This document shows positions 24,545 to 33,218 of a DNA stretch of 64,000 bases, one piece after another (the stretch's first letter is position 1; every line of letters starts with the position of its first letter). The position numbers were made by a program, and so were the translations under genes. Below the pieces are notes generated by a model. That model worked only from the letters and a program-made list of their open reading frames with translations, was not told the origin of the DNA and ran no database searches. The stretch comes from Morganella morganii H1r (lineage in GTDB: Bacteria > Pseudomonadota > Gammaproteobacteria > Enterobacterales > Enterobacteriaceae): assembly GCF_000633515.1 (NCBI RefSeq), contig NZ_AYMP01000031.1, positions 1 through 64,000 on the forward strand. Reading direction: 5' to 3'.

Positions 24545-25756
24545 TCAGCCTCCTGCACCTGCAGCTTTCAGTAATTTCACAGCATTACTGTCCACCATCA
24601 TGCTGCCGACACGCTTCGTGGTATAGAAATGCACAAACGGCTTGTTGGTGTACGGATCGCGCAGCATACGGATGCCGATACGATCCAGGATGGTGTAGCA
24701 GCGTCTGAAGTTACCGAACGCCAGCGGAACAGCACCGGCAGCCATATCAGCAAACTGCTCATTTTCCGCAATACCATATCCCAGTAATGCAGACGGCTGA
24801 CCCAATTGCAGGCCCGGCTGCCACAGGTAATTTCCCTAGGAATCCTTCAGTGTGCGCACTTTGAATAACGTATTGTTATTCATCATAAACTTAGCACCGT
24901 TACGGTATGGTTTTCGCAGGGTATAAATCAGTTTCATCACTTCATCAGCGGTCAGTTCGGTCGGTTTCTTCAGCAACAGGTGTTGCAATTTGCCCCAGTC
25001 ACGCTCCTTATCCGCTTTATCATCACTGCCGTAGGCCAGCAATCCTTTGGGCTTTTTGCTGCCGTCTCCGCTGGTGAATGCCGCTTCTTCCTGCGCTGCA
25101 AATTCAGTTGTCAGTTCACCGGTAATGAACTGCTCAACGTTGAAAAAGGCATCATCCAGCATGGTCTGAGTCGCCGCCGGATTGCCGTAAATTTCCCCCC
25201 ACACCGGTTCAATGGTACCGAGTTTTGACGTGCTGGTTTCCGGACGGGCATCAGTCTCACCAACCCAACCGCTGCCGGTACCTCCCATATTCACGAGGCG
25301 CTTGTAATTCGGCGTGCCGACTGAGACAACATTACATTCCTGACGCATAATGACTTCGTCACGCAGAGCAGAAATAATATTGCGATCCAGTTCTTCCGGC
25401 ACGGCATAACCACCGTCAGGATCAGAACCAATCTGCATGGCTTTCTGTTCCAGTTCGGCCAGGCCGTCATCCTTACCTTTGCGGACAAACAGTTCGAATG
25501 CACTTTTGTGCTCAGCAACATCTTTGTTTGCCACACCACCTGCCGGGCGTTTCACGGCCGCCAGCTCAGCTTCCAGCGACGATTTCAGCTCGTCCAGTTC
25601 GGATAATCTGCCGTTCAGCGTTTCCACTGACTCGGCCAGTCTGCCTTTTTCTGATTCGATGGCATCAATACGTTTGTCATTTTTTGACTTAAATTCTTCA
25701 AATGACGCTTTCAGCTCTTTTGCCACTTCACTGATATCTTTATGATCAACAGCCAT
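24545..25756 (-). pseudogene. HK97-type major capsid protein interrupted by an in-frame amber codon
   Basis: The frame is continuous from 25756 to 24545 except for TAG at 24838-24836. Before it lies the scaffold-like delta domain (coiled coil, about 1-100), a probable protease cut region near 105-130, and most of the shell domain to residue 306 (...FKVRTLKDS). After it the same frame continues GNYLWQPGLQLGQPSALLGY, as HK97 capsids do after LKDxQ. CAG to TAG is a single base change at a position that is normally Gln. Without readthrough or suppression the product lacks about 96 C-terminal residues and cannot form a head. Confidence 0.9.
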
Positions 25757-25765
25757 AACAGCCCC

Positions 25766-26416
25766 TTACTGATTAAAATTAATGGATTTAAGTGTTTCCA
25801 GTGCATCTTCCTCTGCGTCACAGAGAGAGAGAGCATGGTAGCCGTCGGCCATAAATGCCTTAGCCTGTGTCCGCGACAGTCCGGCATCACGCAGGACGCG
25901 CTCAATACTTTTTTGTGACGGGATGTCACCACGGGCAAATGCCGATTTAACATCACTGACCCGGGCTTCATCATTGGACGGGAAGGTCACCAGGCTCACT
26001 TCCCACAGATCGATTTCTTTCAGGAGAAACGCCCCTTTACTCCGGTCGTACTCCCAGTCTTTCAGGATGTAGCCAATAGAAAGGCCGGATAATGATCCGG
26101 CCTTCAGATGTGCATGAGCCCGTTTTGACAGCGGGTCATCCTCGATAAGCAGCCGCCCTTTGACATACAGGCCGGTATCATCCTCCCGCATTTCGGTATA
26201 CACACCGACCGGTTCGGAAATTTGGTGCTGCCAGAGCATGGCCGGAAGACCGCCCTTCTCTCGCCATTCACTAAGTGATGCCTGAAAAGCACCCGGCACA
26301 ACAATATCGCTGTAGCTGTCCTTCACGCCGAAAACCGATCCGTATCCTTCAAATTCGCCGGTTTCAGTGACCGACTTTATTTTCAGCGGTATGTCCAGCC
26401 GCTGTTTAGTCATCAT
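25766..26416 (-). CDS. HK97-family prohead protease
   Basis: The product is about 216 residues with the family pattern GEFEGYGSVFGVKDSYSDIVVPGAF in parts near the start, catalytic His in RAHAHLKAG and Ser in SGLSIGY. It cleaves the capsid delta domain during maturation. Three ATGs are close together; the one at 26416 has AGGA at five bases. It overlaps the end of the portal gene. Order portal, protease, capsid is standard for HK97-type phages. Confidence 0.92.
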   Translation of the reverse strand: MMTKQRLDIPLKIKSVTETGEFEGYGSVFGVKDSYSDIVVPGAFQASLSEWREKGGLPAMLWQHQISEPVGVYTEMREDDTGLYVKGRLLIEDDPLSKRAHAHLKAGSLSGLSIGYILKDWEYDRSKGAFLLKEIDLWEVSLVTFPSNDEARVSDVKSAFARGDIPSQKSIERVLRDAGLSRTQAKAFMADGYHALSLCDAEEDALETLKSINFNQ

Positions 26417-27626
26417 CGACATCCTGCTTTTCCTCTTTTTCCGGGCTGCTCTCAGGCTTTGTGGTCATGTTCATCGGTGTCAGCCAGATATCACCACCTT
26501 CACGCGGGTTGAGCTCTTCCAGTTCACGGCATTCATTGGGTGAATAGATCCCCCAGTTAATACCGGTGGCATAAGCATCAAACCGTGATTTCATATCTCC
26601 GCGTAACAATGCCCCTGCGTTGAATTTTGCGTAAAAAACACCCTGTTTTGATGGTTTCACCAGTCCGGCATTGATACGTTGTTCTATTCGGGTCAGATAA
26701 GGCACCAGAGAATAATTGATAAAACCAATCCCGAGATTCTCAATGTTATTGAAGGTAGCCCGATCTGTGTTCTGAATCATATGCAGCGGCACACGGAAAA
26801 TACGGCAGATTTCCTCCAGCTGGAATTTGCGGGTCTCAAGGAACTGTGCGTCTTCCGATGTCATGCTGATTTGCTCCCATTTCAGGCCCATCTCAAGGAT
26901 CATGGGTTTATGTGCATTAGCCAGTCCCTGATGCCGGTTTTCAAAGTCGGTTTTCAGCCGCTCATAGGCATCGTCTTTCAGGTACTGGTCAGTTTGCAGG
27001 ACACCGCTGGTTACCGCGCCGTTCCCGAACAGACGTGAGCCGTGCTCCTCCGTTGCCAGCCCCAGCCCGACCGCCTGTTTTGCATACGCTATCGGACTGA
27101 GTCCGGTTAATCCGTCCAGGGTGAAAATCCGCACATGCCAGATATCATCCTGTGTCAGCGTGTCGTGCCTTCCGTCCGGAAAAATAACCTGATATTCAGG
27201 TTCCCACTTACTGTTCAGTTTTGGAGTAACTGAAGACGGATCCAGCGGCAGCAGCTCCACCACCTCACCCAGCGCTTTGACTTTGTAAGCATAAAAATTG
27301 CCGCGCAGACACAGGCAGGCGATCAGTAATTCCCAGAACTCCTGCGGTGTCATGTAATTATTGGGGTTTACAGATAAAAGCCGGTTAAGCCGTTCACGGA
27401 CAGCCCGGCGGTTGCCTGTCTCCAGCTGTTCATACAGAGAACACGGTAGCATTCCGACTGATTCCGCCAGCACGCGAACGCAGCTGAATACTGCGGTAAG
27501 CTGCATCGCCAGTTGCGGACTGACGCGACGGCCGGAATAGGTGTCATAGGTCAGACCGATCATTTCGCTGAGCTCTGACGAACTCATACCCGTATCGGAT
27601 TTTCTGAATAAACCGGGAAAGAACAT
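26406..27626 (-). CDS. Portal protein, HK97 family
   Basis: The 406-residue product has the family features YSGRRVSPQLAMQLTAVFSC near residue 35, NPNNYMTPQEFWELLI near 95, and the C-terminal NWGIYSPNECRELEELNP segment. Twelve copies form the DNA entry channel at one capsid vertex. Its ATG overlaps the stop of a small membrane protein gene by one base (TAATG). Confidence 0.93.
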   Translation of the reverse strand: MFFPGLFRKSDTGMSSSELSEMIGLTYDTYSGRRVSPQLAMQLTAVFSCVRVLAESVGMLPCSLYEQLETGNRRAVRERLNRLLSVNPNNYMTPQEFWELLIACLCLRGNFYAYKVKALGEVVELLPLDPSSVTPKLNSKWEPEYQVIFPDGRHDTLTQDDIWHVRIFTLDGLTGLSPIAYAKQAVGLGLATEEHGSRLFGNGAVTSGVLQTDQYLKDDAYERLKTDFENRHQGLANAHKPMILEMGLKWEQISMTSEDAQFLETRKFQLEEICRIFRVPLHMIQNTDRATFNNIENLGIGFINYSLVPYLTRIEQRINAGLVKPSKQGVFYAKFNAGALLRGDMKSRFDAYATGINWGIYSPNECRELEELNPREGGDIWLTPMNMTTKPESSPEKEEKQDVDDD

Positions 27627-27805
27627 TATGATCCTCCGTTGTTATTCAGGCTTCCCGCTGATTTTGATACCAGATATGACCAGAGCAGGCATAAACCGCC
27701 GGCAGTGATAAACCCGGCAGCAGGCATCAGCAGCCAGGCACCGAACGCCAGCAGACAGGCACCCGCAACCCCCACCAGCAGGGCGGTAATAGTCAGTAAT
27801 TTCAT
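27626..27805 (-). CDS. Small two-helix membrane protein between terminase and portal
   Basis: The 59-residue frame encodes [20 protein letters not shown], a second hydrophobic segment ([18 protein letters not shown]) and a short polar tail [13 protein letters not shown]. It has two predicted membrane helices joined by a short loop. Its stop overlaps the portal ATG, so it is probably translated. Many HK97-like genomes have a tiny hydrophobic protein here; its role is unknown. Confidence 0.7.
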   Translation of the reverse strand: MKLLTITALLVGVAGACLLAFGAWLLMPAAGFITAGGLCLLWSYLVSKSAGSLNNNGGS

Positions 27806-27814
27806 TGGATTTCC

Positions 27815-29545
27815 TCAGAGTGAACGTAAGCCCCTGGAAGATAAAACATCGGACAGACTTTGTTCCTGTTCCCCGCCGTTCACCATCTGGCGTGATTTGG
27901 CAGTAAACAGGGCAAACGGCCCGTCAATTTTGTTTTCCGGTGTCGATTTGTTCGGGAAAATGTTGTCATTTCTGTCCGGTTTTACCGTCACGTTAGACAT
28001 CATCCAGGACATTACCGGGTTGTGGTCATGGTGAAATTTGCCGGAATATACATCGGCCTGAACGGTTTTCATCGATTCAGACAGGTTTTTCACCGTCTGC
28101 GCCACCTCCACCAGCGGAATACCTTCTTCCGCCAGGCGGCGGGAGAACTGAACGGCACTCCACGGGTCAAAACCGAGTTCACGTAAATCCTCACCTTCGC
28201 ACCATGCCAGAATGTCGGCTTTGATGATATCGTGATCGACAACCTCACCGTCCGTCAGTTCAAGATAACCGGCAGCTCCCCATTTCCGGTACAGGTCAGC
28301 GATATGCTTCGGTGCAGTTACCACTCTGTCCTCCGGCAGCCAGAATTTGCACTTCATATGCAGTTGTCCGCGCGGATCCTCATACACTTTAACGGCTGCG
28401 GTCACATCGATTTTGTTTGACAGATCCACACCAACCCAGACCGGGTAATTTTTCAGCTCATCATCCGGCGCATTTTCAGGGCAGTTGTCCCACTTACCGG
28501 TATCCATCCAGGCGGATTCGGCATTCACCCACATATTGAGGTGCTTGGTCAGGAAATTAGGCCGGGCCGCAATCTGCTCTTTTGCCTTTTTCGCCAGGCG
28601 GCGCATATCGTCAAAACGCTTACAGACACCCAGCCCCGGATTGGCTTTTATCCAGATGCTTTCATCGAACGGGTCATCATCCTCATCCTGTGTATAAATT
28701 GCCGCGAAAAAGGTGTCATCCTCCACCACGCCCCGCAACACCTTGATGGCGTAATCCCGCAGTTCGTAGCAGATACCCTCGCGGTTAAATCCCGCTGTGG
28801 TGATCGCAAACAGCAGGGATTGAAGACGGGCACCGGTCGCGGTTTCCAGCACATCCCACACATCACGGGTTTTGTGGGCATGAAGTTCGTCCACAATGCC
28901 GCAGTGAATATTCAGGCCGTCGAGGTTATTTGCGTCACTGGACAGCGGCTCAAACTTGGATGCAGACCGCTCCTGATAAATCGCCAGCTTATTAAATTCA
29001 AACAGGCGGCCGAGTGAGCTTTTGGCCTTTTTGACCATGTTTTTCGCATCTTCAAACACAATACGGGCCTGGTCACGGGTGGTGGCAGCCGAGTAAACCT
29101 CGGCGCCACCCTCACCGTCAGCGCCGGTCATGTACAGACCGATACCGGATGAGAGGGTGGATTTAGCGTTTTTACGTGCAACTTCGTTATAGGCCGTCCG
29201 GAACCGGCGAACCAGCACCGGGTCCCCGTCATCGTCGTACTGAGCCTCGCCGGTGAGTTCATCAACCAGCGGGATTACAAAACCAAAAATATTAATCAGA
29301 ATAAAGGTATGCCACGGCATCAGCTCAATCGGCTTACCTGCCAGCGCCCCTTTGACATGCGGGACGAACCGGTAAAAATCCAGAATATGCCGAGCGCGTT
29401 CCTCCATGAAATAAATACCGCGCTCAGGGCCGTATTCCAGATCATCAAGAAACCGCTGACACGCCAGGCGTATCAGTTCGCCCGTAACTATTTCTCCGGC
29501 AACCACCTGCTCGGCGTACCGGATCCCGTCTGCTACGGTTGCCAT
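27815..29545 (-). CDS. terL: Terminase large subunit
   Basis: The 576-residue packaging motor has an ATPase domain with a variant Walker A in ARKNAKST (about 140-147) and a Walker B in GIVDELHAHKT, then an RNase H-fold nuclease domain with acidic residues in VWVGVDLSNKIDVTA near 375. This is the HK97/P27-associated TerL group, which cuts cos DNA with the help of the HNH protein encoded nearby. It is separated from terS by only 3 bp. Confidence 0.94.
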   Translation of the reverse strand: MATVADGIRYAEQVVAGEIVTGELIRLACQRFLDDLEYGPERGIYFMEERARHILDFYRFVPHVKGALAGKPIELMPWHTFILINIFGFVIPLVDELTGEAQYDDDGDPVLVRRFRTAYNEVARKNAKSTLSSGIGLYMTGADGEGGAEVYSAATTRDQARIVFEDAKNMVKKAKSSLGRLFEFNKLAIYQERSASKFEPLSSDANNLDGLNIHCGIVDELHAHKTRDVWDVLETATGARLQSLLFAITTAGFNREGICYELRDYAIKVLRGVVEDDTFFAAIYTQDEDDDPFDESIWIKANPGLGVCKRFDDMRRLAKKAKEQIAARPNFLTKHLNMWVNAESAWMDTGKWDNCPENAPDDELKNYPVWVGVDLSNKIDVTAAVKVYEDPRGQLHMKCKFWLPEDRVVTAPKHIADLYRKWGAAGYLELTDGEVVDHDIIKADILAWCEGEDLRELGFDPWSAVQFSRRLAEEGIPLVEVAQTVKNLSESMKTVQADVYSGKFHHDHNPVMSWMMSNVTVKPDRNDNIFPNKSTPENKIDGPFALFTAKSRQMVNGGEQEQSLSDVLSSRGLRSL

Positions 29546-29548
29546 TCA

Positions 29549-30019
29549 TCATTTTCTTTGTTTCAGAAATGCCTCGAAAGGGTCTTCTTCGGCTGGTGTG
29601 TTAATCGTTACCTTCTGCCGGGCTGCCGGGGTCATACCGAACTCGGAGAGCATCGCGCGGATCCGTTTCCATGCATCAGCTTTCATTGCCGCCACCGGGT
29701 GTGCTTTTATCAGTGGTCCGCCATCACTCTGTGTTGTGTAGGTATAACCTTCTTCGTCCAGGGTATCGCAGTGTTGCCGGTATTCGGTGTATGCCTCGAT
29801 CAGCAGCTCCAGCGCTTTGGCATCCATCGAACTCATCACGCCCATGGCATCGAGTTCTTCCCCTATCCGCTTAAACCAGTATTTCCCCTGCTTGGTAAAA
29901 TATTTCGGTGTTGGGGGTACCCCTGACGGTGGTTTTGGTTCTTTTTTATTGATCGGGCGTTTTGATGGGTTACCCCTGACCAAACGCAGATGTGTCGGGG
30001 TTCTTGGTGGTCCTGACAT
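29549..30019 (-). CDS. terS: Terminase small subunit, P27 family
   Basis: The 156-residue product has the P27-family N-terminus (PPRTPTHLRLVRGNPSKRPI) and an AMLSEFGMTPAARQKV C-terminal signature. It recognises the packaging site and loads TerL. A strong ribosome binding site (GGAGATAT) precedes the ATG. Confidence 0.92.
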   Translation of the reverse strand: MSGPPRTPTHLRLVRGNPSKRPINKKEPKPPSGVPPTPKYFTKQGKYWFKRIGEELDAMGVMSSMDAKALELLIEAYTEYRQHCDTLDEEGYTYTTQSDGGPLIKAHPVAAMKADAWKRIRAMLSEFGMTPAARQKVTINTPAEEDPFEAFLKQRK

Positions 30020-30165
30020 AATAGATATCTCCTGTTAATACATGCTGGAGGAACCCCAAAAAAAGTTTTCTAACCTGCGGCGATGTGAAAAAAGGCAAGG
30101 CGGCGGTCCTCAGGCGGTGGGGCGACAGAGATTTGACCTCCCCCTCCCCTGTGCATTGTTGCGGT
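30020..30165. other. Likely cos/packaging-site region
   Basis: The 146 bp between the HNH and terS genes lack an ORF and contain short G/C-rich tracts (GGCAAGGCGGCGG and GGCGGTGGGGCGAC). In HK97-type phages with an HNH protein beside terS, cos lies in this interval. The cut site cannot be read from a prophage alone. Confidence 0.3.
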
Positions 30166-30519
30166 TCAGCCGCGATTGCGCTCTGTCACCGTCTTGCGGT
30201 AATGACATGGCCAGCACAGGCTTTGCAGATTGCTTTCCGCATCGGTTCCCCCATGTGCTTTGGGAGTGATGTGGTCGACTGTCTTCGCCTCGGTTACCCG
30301 TCCTTCACGCAGGCACTGCTGGCACAAATGCTTATCCCGGCTCAGAACCACCAGCCGCAGCCTGTCCCATTTGGTGCCGTAGCCACGTTCGTGTCGACTC
30401 TTGCCCTGCTGATGGTTCTCCCACCCTGTATTGCGGTGTTCTTCGCAGTATCCGCTGCGGTCTGTGGTTGTCTTTGCGCAGCCTCGCTTGCGACAGGCGC
30501 GTGGTATACGTGGTGGCAT
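30166..30519 (-). CDS. HNH endonuclease, HK97 gp74-like packaging cofactor
   Basis: The 117-residue product has an N-terminal Cys cluster (CRKRGCAKTT...YCEEH) and a C-terminal HNH motif (CQQC, then TVDHITPKAHGGTDAESNLQ, then LCWPCHYRKT). Such proteins act with TerL in cos cleavage. I used the first ATG (30519), just after GGGGAAA, rather than the upstream TTG. Spacing to terS is 146 bp. Confidence 0.88.
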   Translation of the reverse strand: MPPRIPRACRKRGCAKTTTDRSGYCEEHRNTGWENHQQGKSRHERGYGTKWDRLRLVVLSRDKHLCQQCLREGRVTEAKTVDHITPKAHGGTDAESNLQSLCWPCHYRKTVTERNRG

Positions 30520-30532
30520 AGATTTCCCCAAT

Positions 30533-30555
30533 AAAAAACCCGCCGGAGCGGGTTA
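30533..30555 (-). terminator. Rho-independent terminator
   Basis: On the minus strand AACCCGC-TCCG-GCGGGTT is followed by TTTTATT. It ends the transcript of the 148-residue gene or attenuates entry into the packaging genes. Confidence 0.75.
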
Positions 30556-30563
30556 TGTATTTG

Positions 30564-31010
30564 TTACGGTCTTTGCCAGGTAGCTCTGTGTTTTTTGCAT
30601 TCCCGCATTACGGTGCTGATACTTCTCCCCGGCGGAGATTCCATTGCTACAGTCTGCTGGAATGATCCTCTCTTTGGCGGGTCAAGGTACTCAAATGTTA
30701 GCTCTCCGACTTTAGCCCACAGATAACAGTCTATTCCGCCAACTACTGACTTAATTTCCGCTGATACGATCGCTATTGTTACATCGCCACCGTGCTCCCC
30801 CATGATTTCATATTTCAAAAAATCATTGTCGTCATTGTCTATGTATATAGTTTTAAGCACATTATGCAGAATCATACAATTTCTCACCATTGTGGCATGT
30901 ACCCCGATACTACATGATGGCGGCAGACTTTCATAAGTCTCTATTAACACCACCCGTAAACGACCGTTTGCAGAGTTTGATAAAATGGTTCGTTGCTCAT
31001 ATCTGAGCAT
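30564..31010 (-). CDS. Hypothetical phage protein
   Basis: The 148-residue soluble product has no signal peptide, membrane helix or motif I recognise. The C-terminus is basic. It lies alone between the lysis cassette and the HNH gene with long untranslated DNA upstream and a terminator right after it, so it looks like an independent insertion (moron-like). The ribosome binding site before the ATG is weak. Confidence 0.55.
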   Translation of the reverse strand: MLRYEQRTILSNSANGRLRVVLIETYESLPPSCSIGVHATMVRNCMILHNVLKTIYIDNDDNDFLKYEIMGEHGGDVTIAIVSAEIKSVVGGIDCYLWAKVGELTFEYLDPPKRGSFQQTVAMESPPGRSISTVMRECKKHRATWQRP

Positions 31011-31345
31011 AGGACATAAAAAATACCACTGGGCAGTCTATTGGAGTGTTACTGCATAGTTATGTGGTTGGTCAGCAGGATAAATCATTCGCATCCCTGA
31101 TTTGCCGAAAGCCTGAATACAGCGAGCCTCGAAATCCTTATAGTCAAGCGTTGTTGATTAGTACGCGAGGTTGCCTGCATATTGAACATCGCAGTTAGAA
31201 TAAACATTCTTCTTCAATTGCATTACATCCCTGTTTTACAATGATTTTTTGATTTTTTAATCACATTGAAATTACGGAGGTACTGAGGGTATACTCAGTA
31301 CGAAAATAACAATAACTATTTCCTGAATCTTCCATATGCGCCCCT
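31011..31345. other. Non-coding stretch with a perfect hairpin and a plus-strand terminator
   Basis: No ORF. An 8-bp perfect inverted repeat GTACTGAG/CTCAGTAC with a 6-base loop lies at 31280-31301. A terminator-like hairpin GCCCC/GGGGC followed by eight T lies at 31340-31365 in plus orientation, opposite to all nearby genes. Together they could bound a short plus-strand RNA antisense to the late transcript. Confidence 0.35.
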
Positions 31346-31651
31346 TTATTCTGGGGCTTTTTTTTGCCTCTCCGCTTCTATCTCCCGTATTGCCTTCTTA
31401 TCATGATTGCAGTTGGCAATGTATTTCATGGCATCGGCCAGCAGCTCAACTGCGCCACCGAACGTCAGATCATCCGGTATCTCTACCTGCTCACAATCAG
31501 CGGTCAGTTGTGGCGGAATCGGTATCACCGGTGCGGGTATTAATTCCGGTCGCGTATCTGCGCAACTCACTGACAGCATCAGCGGGAACAGAAACAGCAG
31601 CGCATTCACTGCCCTTAAATATTGTTTTGATAACCGTCTTAACGTTGGCAT
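31346..31651 (-). CDS. Rz1: Rz1-like outer-membrane spanin, embedded in Rz
   Basis: The 101-residue frame overlaps the end of Rz in a different register. From the ATG at 31651 it reads MPTLRRLSKQYLRAVNALLF and then a lipobox LSVSC, followed by a Pro-rich stretch (ELIPAPVIPIPPQ) as in Rz1 lipoproteins. It would be an outer-membrane partner that fuses the two membranes with Rz at lysis. It is longer than lambda Rz1 (60) because the frame extends beyond Rz. Confidence 0.85.
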   Translation of the reverse strand: MPTLRRLSKQYLRAVNALLFLFPLMLSVSCADTRPELIPAPVIPIPPQLTADCEQVEIPDDLTFGGAVELLADAMKYIANCNHDKKAIREIEAERQKKAPE

Positions 31652-31874
31652 GCTCTGTGTCCTCAACCTGTTTGGCTTTGATGTTGTCGAGTGCCACGCG
31701 GTGTCTGATGGCAACAGCTGCAAGCGTGGTGGTGTTTATCGCCTGCTGTGCTGATAACTGGCCTGAGAGTACTGTGTTACTCACTTTCAGCTGTTGGTTA
31801 TCCCGGTAGGTGTCATATACCCACCAGGCGGCAAAAATAAACAGCGCGGCAATTACCGCTTCTTTCCGGTTCAT
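31497..31874 (-). CDS. Rz: Rz-like inner-membrane spanin
   Basis: The 125-residue product has an N-terminal membrane helix (AVIAALFIFAAWWVYDTY, about 6-23) and a periplasmic helical domain. It is the i-spanin of the pair and its ATG overlaps the stop of the small gene upstream (ATGA). Rz1 starts inside it in another frame, the classical nested arrangement. Confidence 0.9.
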   Translation of the reverse strand: MNRKEAVIAALFIFAAWWVYDTYRDNQQLKVSNTVLSGQLSAQQAINTTTLAAVAIRHRVALDNIKAKQVEDTEHANVKTVIKTIFKGSECAAVSVPADAVSELRRYATGINTRTGDTDSATTDR

Positions 31875-32029
31875 AGCGCTTCACACTTATAATGGATCAC
31901 ACCGTCCAGCGGGTAACCCTGCAGAGGCTTACAGTAATTCGGGAGTGAATACAGATAACAACCCGCCAACAGAGCAGTAGTCAGCAGGATGATAGCAATG
32001 ATGATCAACGTTAAGGGGTTCCGTGGCAT
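31871..32029 (-). CDS. Small membrane protein in the lysis cassette
   Basis: The 52-residue frame encodes [20 protein letters not shown], a Cys-containing end of the helix ([10 protein letters not shown]) and a short periplasmic or cytoplasmic tail with two Cys. It overlaps the end of the endolysin gene by 19 bp and its stop overlaps the Rz ATG, so it is tightly packed in the lysis operon. The LAGC motif could be read as a lipobox. Function unknown. Confidence 0.65.
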   Translation of the reverse strand: MPRNPLTLIIIAIILLTTALLAGCYLYSLPNYCKPLQGYPLDGVIHYKCEAL

Positions 32030-32487
32030 ACCGCGTTCTCCGTATCCCGCCGGTTAATCAGTCCGTGCCACTGCTTGCCACCGGCAAATGTCCAGCGCTT
32101 CATTTCGCCACAGGCACCCGCGATATCACCGGTATTGAGTTTCCGCAGCATCGTCGAGCGCGAGAACGCGCCGGGGCCGACGTTGTAGACAAATGAATAG
32201 ATGGCCGCCCGGGTATTGTCATCAATCGGCACCTTAATCATCGGGTCAACCGCACGCCGGACTTTCGTCAGGTCGTCATGCAGTAGCGCTTTACATTCAG
32301 CATCCGTATACAACTTGCCAGGCTGAATGTCACTGCCGGTATGGCCATAACATACGGTGAGCACTCCGGCCACATCACGATAAGGCATATACTCAACACC
32401 TTCATATGCGGGGATCAGCACCAGCGCACCGGCAATTGCCCCGGCAGTACAAGCGGCCATTACCTTTTTAACCAATCGCTTATTCAT
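32011..32487 (-). CDS. SAR endolysin (lysozyme, glycoside hydrolase 24)
   Basis: The 158-residue product has an Ala/Gly-rich N-terminal signal-arrest-release helix (about 9-26) and the T4/P21 lysozyme catalytic triad E29, D38 and T44 ([17 protein letters not shown]) with correct spacing. It would be exported by Sec, held inactive in the membrane, and released when the pinholin depolarises it. Cys residues in the SAR-proximal part (C13, C46) may control refolding. Confidence 0.93.
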   Translation of the reverse strand: MNKRLVKKVMAACTAGAIAGALVLIPAYEGVEYMPYRDVAGVLTVCYGHTGSDIQPGKLYTDAECKALLHDDLTKVRRAVDPMIKVPIDDNTRAAIYSFVYNVGPGAFSRSTMLRKLNTGDIAGACGEMKRWTFAGGKQWHGLINRRDTENAVCHGTP

Positions 32488-32671
32488 GATGTTCTCCGGC
32501 TTTCAACTGGAATTCCTTCCGTTTGTAATACCAGTTAACCAGGAACGTACCGACGGTACAGATGATCCCGGCAACAATGGCCCACTGATCCAGAGATAAA
32601 ATGCCAAAGGCAGAGGTTATAAGCCCCCAGGCATATGCTGTAGGGCTGGAATATTTGTCAGACATGCGCAT
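32480..32671 (-). CDS. Class II pinholin, S21-like, with dual start
   Basis: From the ATG at 32671 the product reads [20 protein letters not shown] and has two membrane helices, then a basic tail ([16 protein letters not shown]). The MRM start mirrors the MKSM dual start of phage 21 S: the longer form adds a positive charge and acts as antiholin, while the form from the second Met (32665) is the holin. AGGGGG lies five bases before the first ATG. It overlaps the endolysin gene by 8 bp. Confidence 0.87.
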   Translation of the reverse strand: MRMSDKYSSPTAYAWGLITSAFGILSLDQWAIVAGIICTVGTFLVNWYYKRKEFQLKAGEHHE

Positions 32672-32677
32672 ATCCAC

Positions 32678-33218
32678 CCCCTGCGGAGTGTTCCGTATGT
32701 TGAGTGATAGGGAAATGCCGCAACCGGGTTATATGTTTTAAACAGGTTAAAGTAAGGTGACTGCGGCATTATTCGGAATCCCACCAGCGGCGGGAAAGCA
32801 ATAAGAAGAGCACTGTGGCCGAATACGGATTAGGTAATGAGCCTGTCGTATTCCAATGCTCTTATTATTGCGGGCAAGAAAAAAGGCCACACATGGCGAC
32901 CTTTGGAATTTGTTTTATGTCACATAAGTGAAATTTCAGTATGGACGATAAAATTGAGTAAACATAAAATTAAATAGTATGTAGTTTCATACATTACCTT
33001 GTTACATGTGCTTTTTCGCCGGTTGCTACTCACCGGCTTTTTTTGTACCTGTGACCCGTCCTGAATAACCGAACATGTGAACTATCCGGAAATTCCGGAG
33101 AGTTGAACCTGTAAGTAACTCTTACGAGTTGGATTTCAGGCAATAAAAAACCTGTGGGTGAAAAGTTTAAGTTTATAAGCAATAGATATAGGGATCACCC
33201 AATGACAATCTCTGTAAC
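32678..33218. other. Non-coding region with a long stem-loop and opposing terminators
   Basis: There is no convincing ORF. A long stem-loop spans 32798-32871: GCAATAAGAAGAGCA pairs with TGCTCTTATTATTGC (one mismatch), and inside it GAATACG pairs with CGTATTC. A minus-strand terminator-like hairpin lies at 32882-32904, ending the acyltransferase transcript. A plus-strand terminator (GCCGGT/ACCGGC then seven T) lies at 33018-33044 with no plus-strand gene before it, which hints at a plus-strand small RNA. Confidence 0.4.
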
